This document shows positions 63,632-64,000 of a stretch of DNA of 64,000 nucleotides, piece by piece. This stretch comes from Haliea sp963974125. Its GTDB lineage: Bacteria > Pseudomonadota > Gammaproteobacteria > Pseudomonadales > Halieaceae. The translations under genes were made by a program, and so were the position numbers. The first letter of the stretch is position 1. Each line of letters begins with the position of its first letter. Under the pieces are notes generated by a model that saw only the letters and a program-made list of their open reading frames with translations, had not been told where the DNA came from and did no database searches. The DNA lies in NCBI GenBank assembly GCA_963974125.1, contig CAXBCH010000015.1, positions 1 through 64,000 on the forward strand. Reading direction: 5' to 3'.

Positions 63632-64000
63632 GTGGCAGTATCGGAACACAGGCCGCTCAAGCTGTTGCTGGTTGCCGCCGAGAATGGCGCGCTGCCGGGC
63701 GGCAAGGTTGGCGGCATGGGCGATGTGATCCGCGACGTGCCCCGTGCCCTGGCGGCGCGGGGGCACGCGGTCTCGGTGCTGGTGCCCGGCTACCAGCAGT
63801 TCTCGCATCTGCCTGGCGCCACCCTGGATGCTGTGCTTGAGGTGGCCTTTCGCAGTGGCAGTGAGCGCGTCGCACTGTGGTCGCTGCCAGCCGATCCCGC
63901 CCACCCCGGGGTGCGCTGCCAGGTGCTCGAGCATCCCCTGCTGGCGCCCTGCGGACCGGGGCGGATCTATTGCGATGATGGCCCGGAACGTCCTTTCGCA
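63632..64000 (+). CDS. glgA: Glycogen synthase (3' partial)
   Basis: The open frame of 123 codons runs off the window end. GTG 63632 stands two bases after the pgm stop. The N-terminal GT5 signature is clear: residues 10-33 read LKLLLVAAENGAL... with the ADP-glucose-binding K-V-G-G-M-G-D-V loop at about residues 25-32, followed by RGHAVSVLVPGY. It transfers glucose from ADP-glucose to the growing chain, completing the glycogen operon. Full synthases are about 480-520 residues, so roughly three-quarters lies outside. Confidence 0.92.
   Translation, partial: MAVSEHRPLKLLLVAAENGALPGGKVGGMGDVIRDVPRALAARGHAVSVLVPGYQQFSHLPGATLDAVLEVAFRSGSERVALWSLPADPAHPGVRCQVLEHPLLAPCGPGRIYCDDGPERPFA

Overview
This is a 64 kb stretch of a high-GC gammaproteobacterial chromosome. 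It is densely packed, with about 60 genes and no gene-free gap over 300 bases. I see no rRNA, tRNA, CRISPR array, insertion sequence or prophage. Gene content and order point to a marine aerobic heterotroph near the OM60/NOR5 (Halieaceae/Cellvibrionales) group: fadBA beta-oxidation, ATP-type PckA, RegB/RegA-type redox sensing, a PHA-system protein, PA2778/PA2779-type proteins, an F420/flavin LLM oxidoreductase and a haloalkane dehalogenase. The taxon is inferred from content, not from a marker gene.

Layout. 1-9.3 kb: the end of an RND exporter, pckA, hslO, an LLM oxidoreductase, a DMT exporter, a PHA-system protein, a patatin lipase and an AraC regulator. 9.3-18 kb: a diiron ferritin-like protein, rpsT, a TetR regulator with a tyrosine phosphatase, two small envelope proteins, an acyltransferase, a DinG helicase and an NhaR-like regulator. 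18-21.4 kb: purEK, then a bicarbonate transporter of the SbtA type with a PII-like partner, and yqcC. 21.4-30.1 kb: fadBA (promoter visible), an SLC13/RCK permease, a haloalkane dehalogenase, the PA2779/PA2778-type pair and a NUDIX hydrolase. 30.1-37 kb: nrdA-nrdB plus a small third gene, under candidate NrdR and DnaA sites, then argD-argF. 37.2-39.1 kb: grxD, bfr, bfd (Fur-box candidate) and a DsbA-like isomerase. 39.2-49 kb: the conserved envelope cluster proA-nadD-rsfS-rlmH-mrdA-mrdB-mltB-rlpA-dacA-(ybeD-like)-lipB, with a crotonase where lipA usually sits. 49.8-51.7 kb: RegA/RegB. 51.7 kb to the end: a co-directional glycogen operon, malQ-glgB-glgX-glgP-glgC-pgm-glgA, with glgA cut by the window edge.

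How they work together. PckA feeds gluconeogenesis. Pgm, GlgC, GlgA and GlgB then make and branch glycogen, and GlgP, GlgX and MalQ break it down. The 4-base gene overlaps indicate tight co-expression, and the divergent RegBA pair suggests, but does not prove, redox control of storage. FadBA together with the PHA and lipase genes fits a cell that alternates between fatty acids and stored carbon.

No wholly new system stands out. The least explained items are two 15-bp tandem repeats that place phased in-frame TGA codons after a gene's stop; a REP-like element whose two ends supply the stop codons of both flanking genes; a terminator-like hairpin at the very start of the argD leader; an SbtA/PII-like pair away from any visible CO2-fixation genes; and an uncharacterised small gene after nrdAB.
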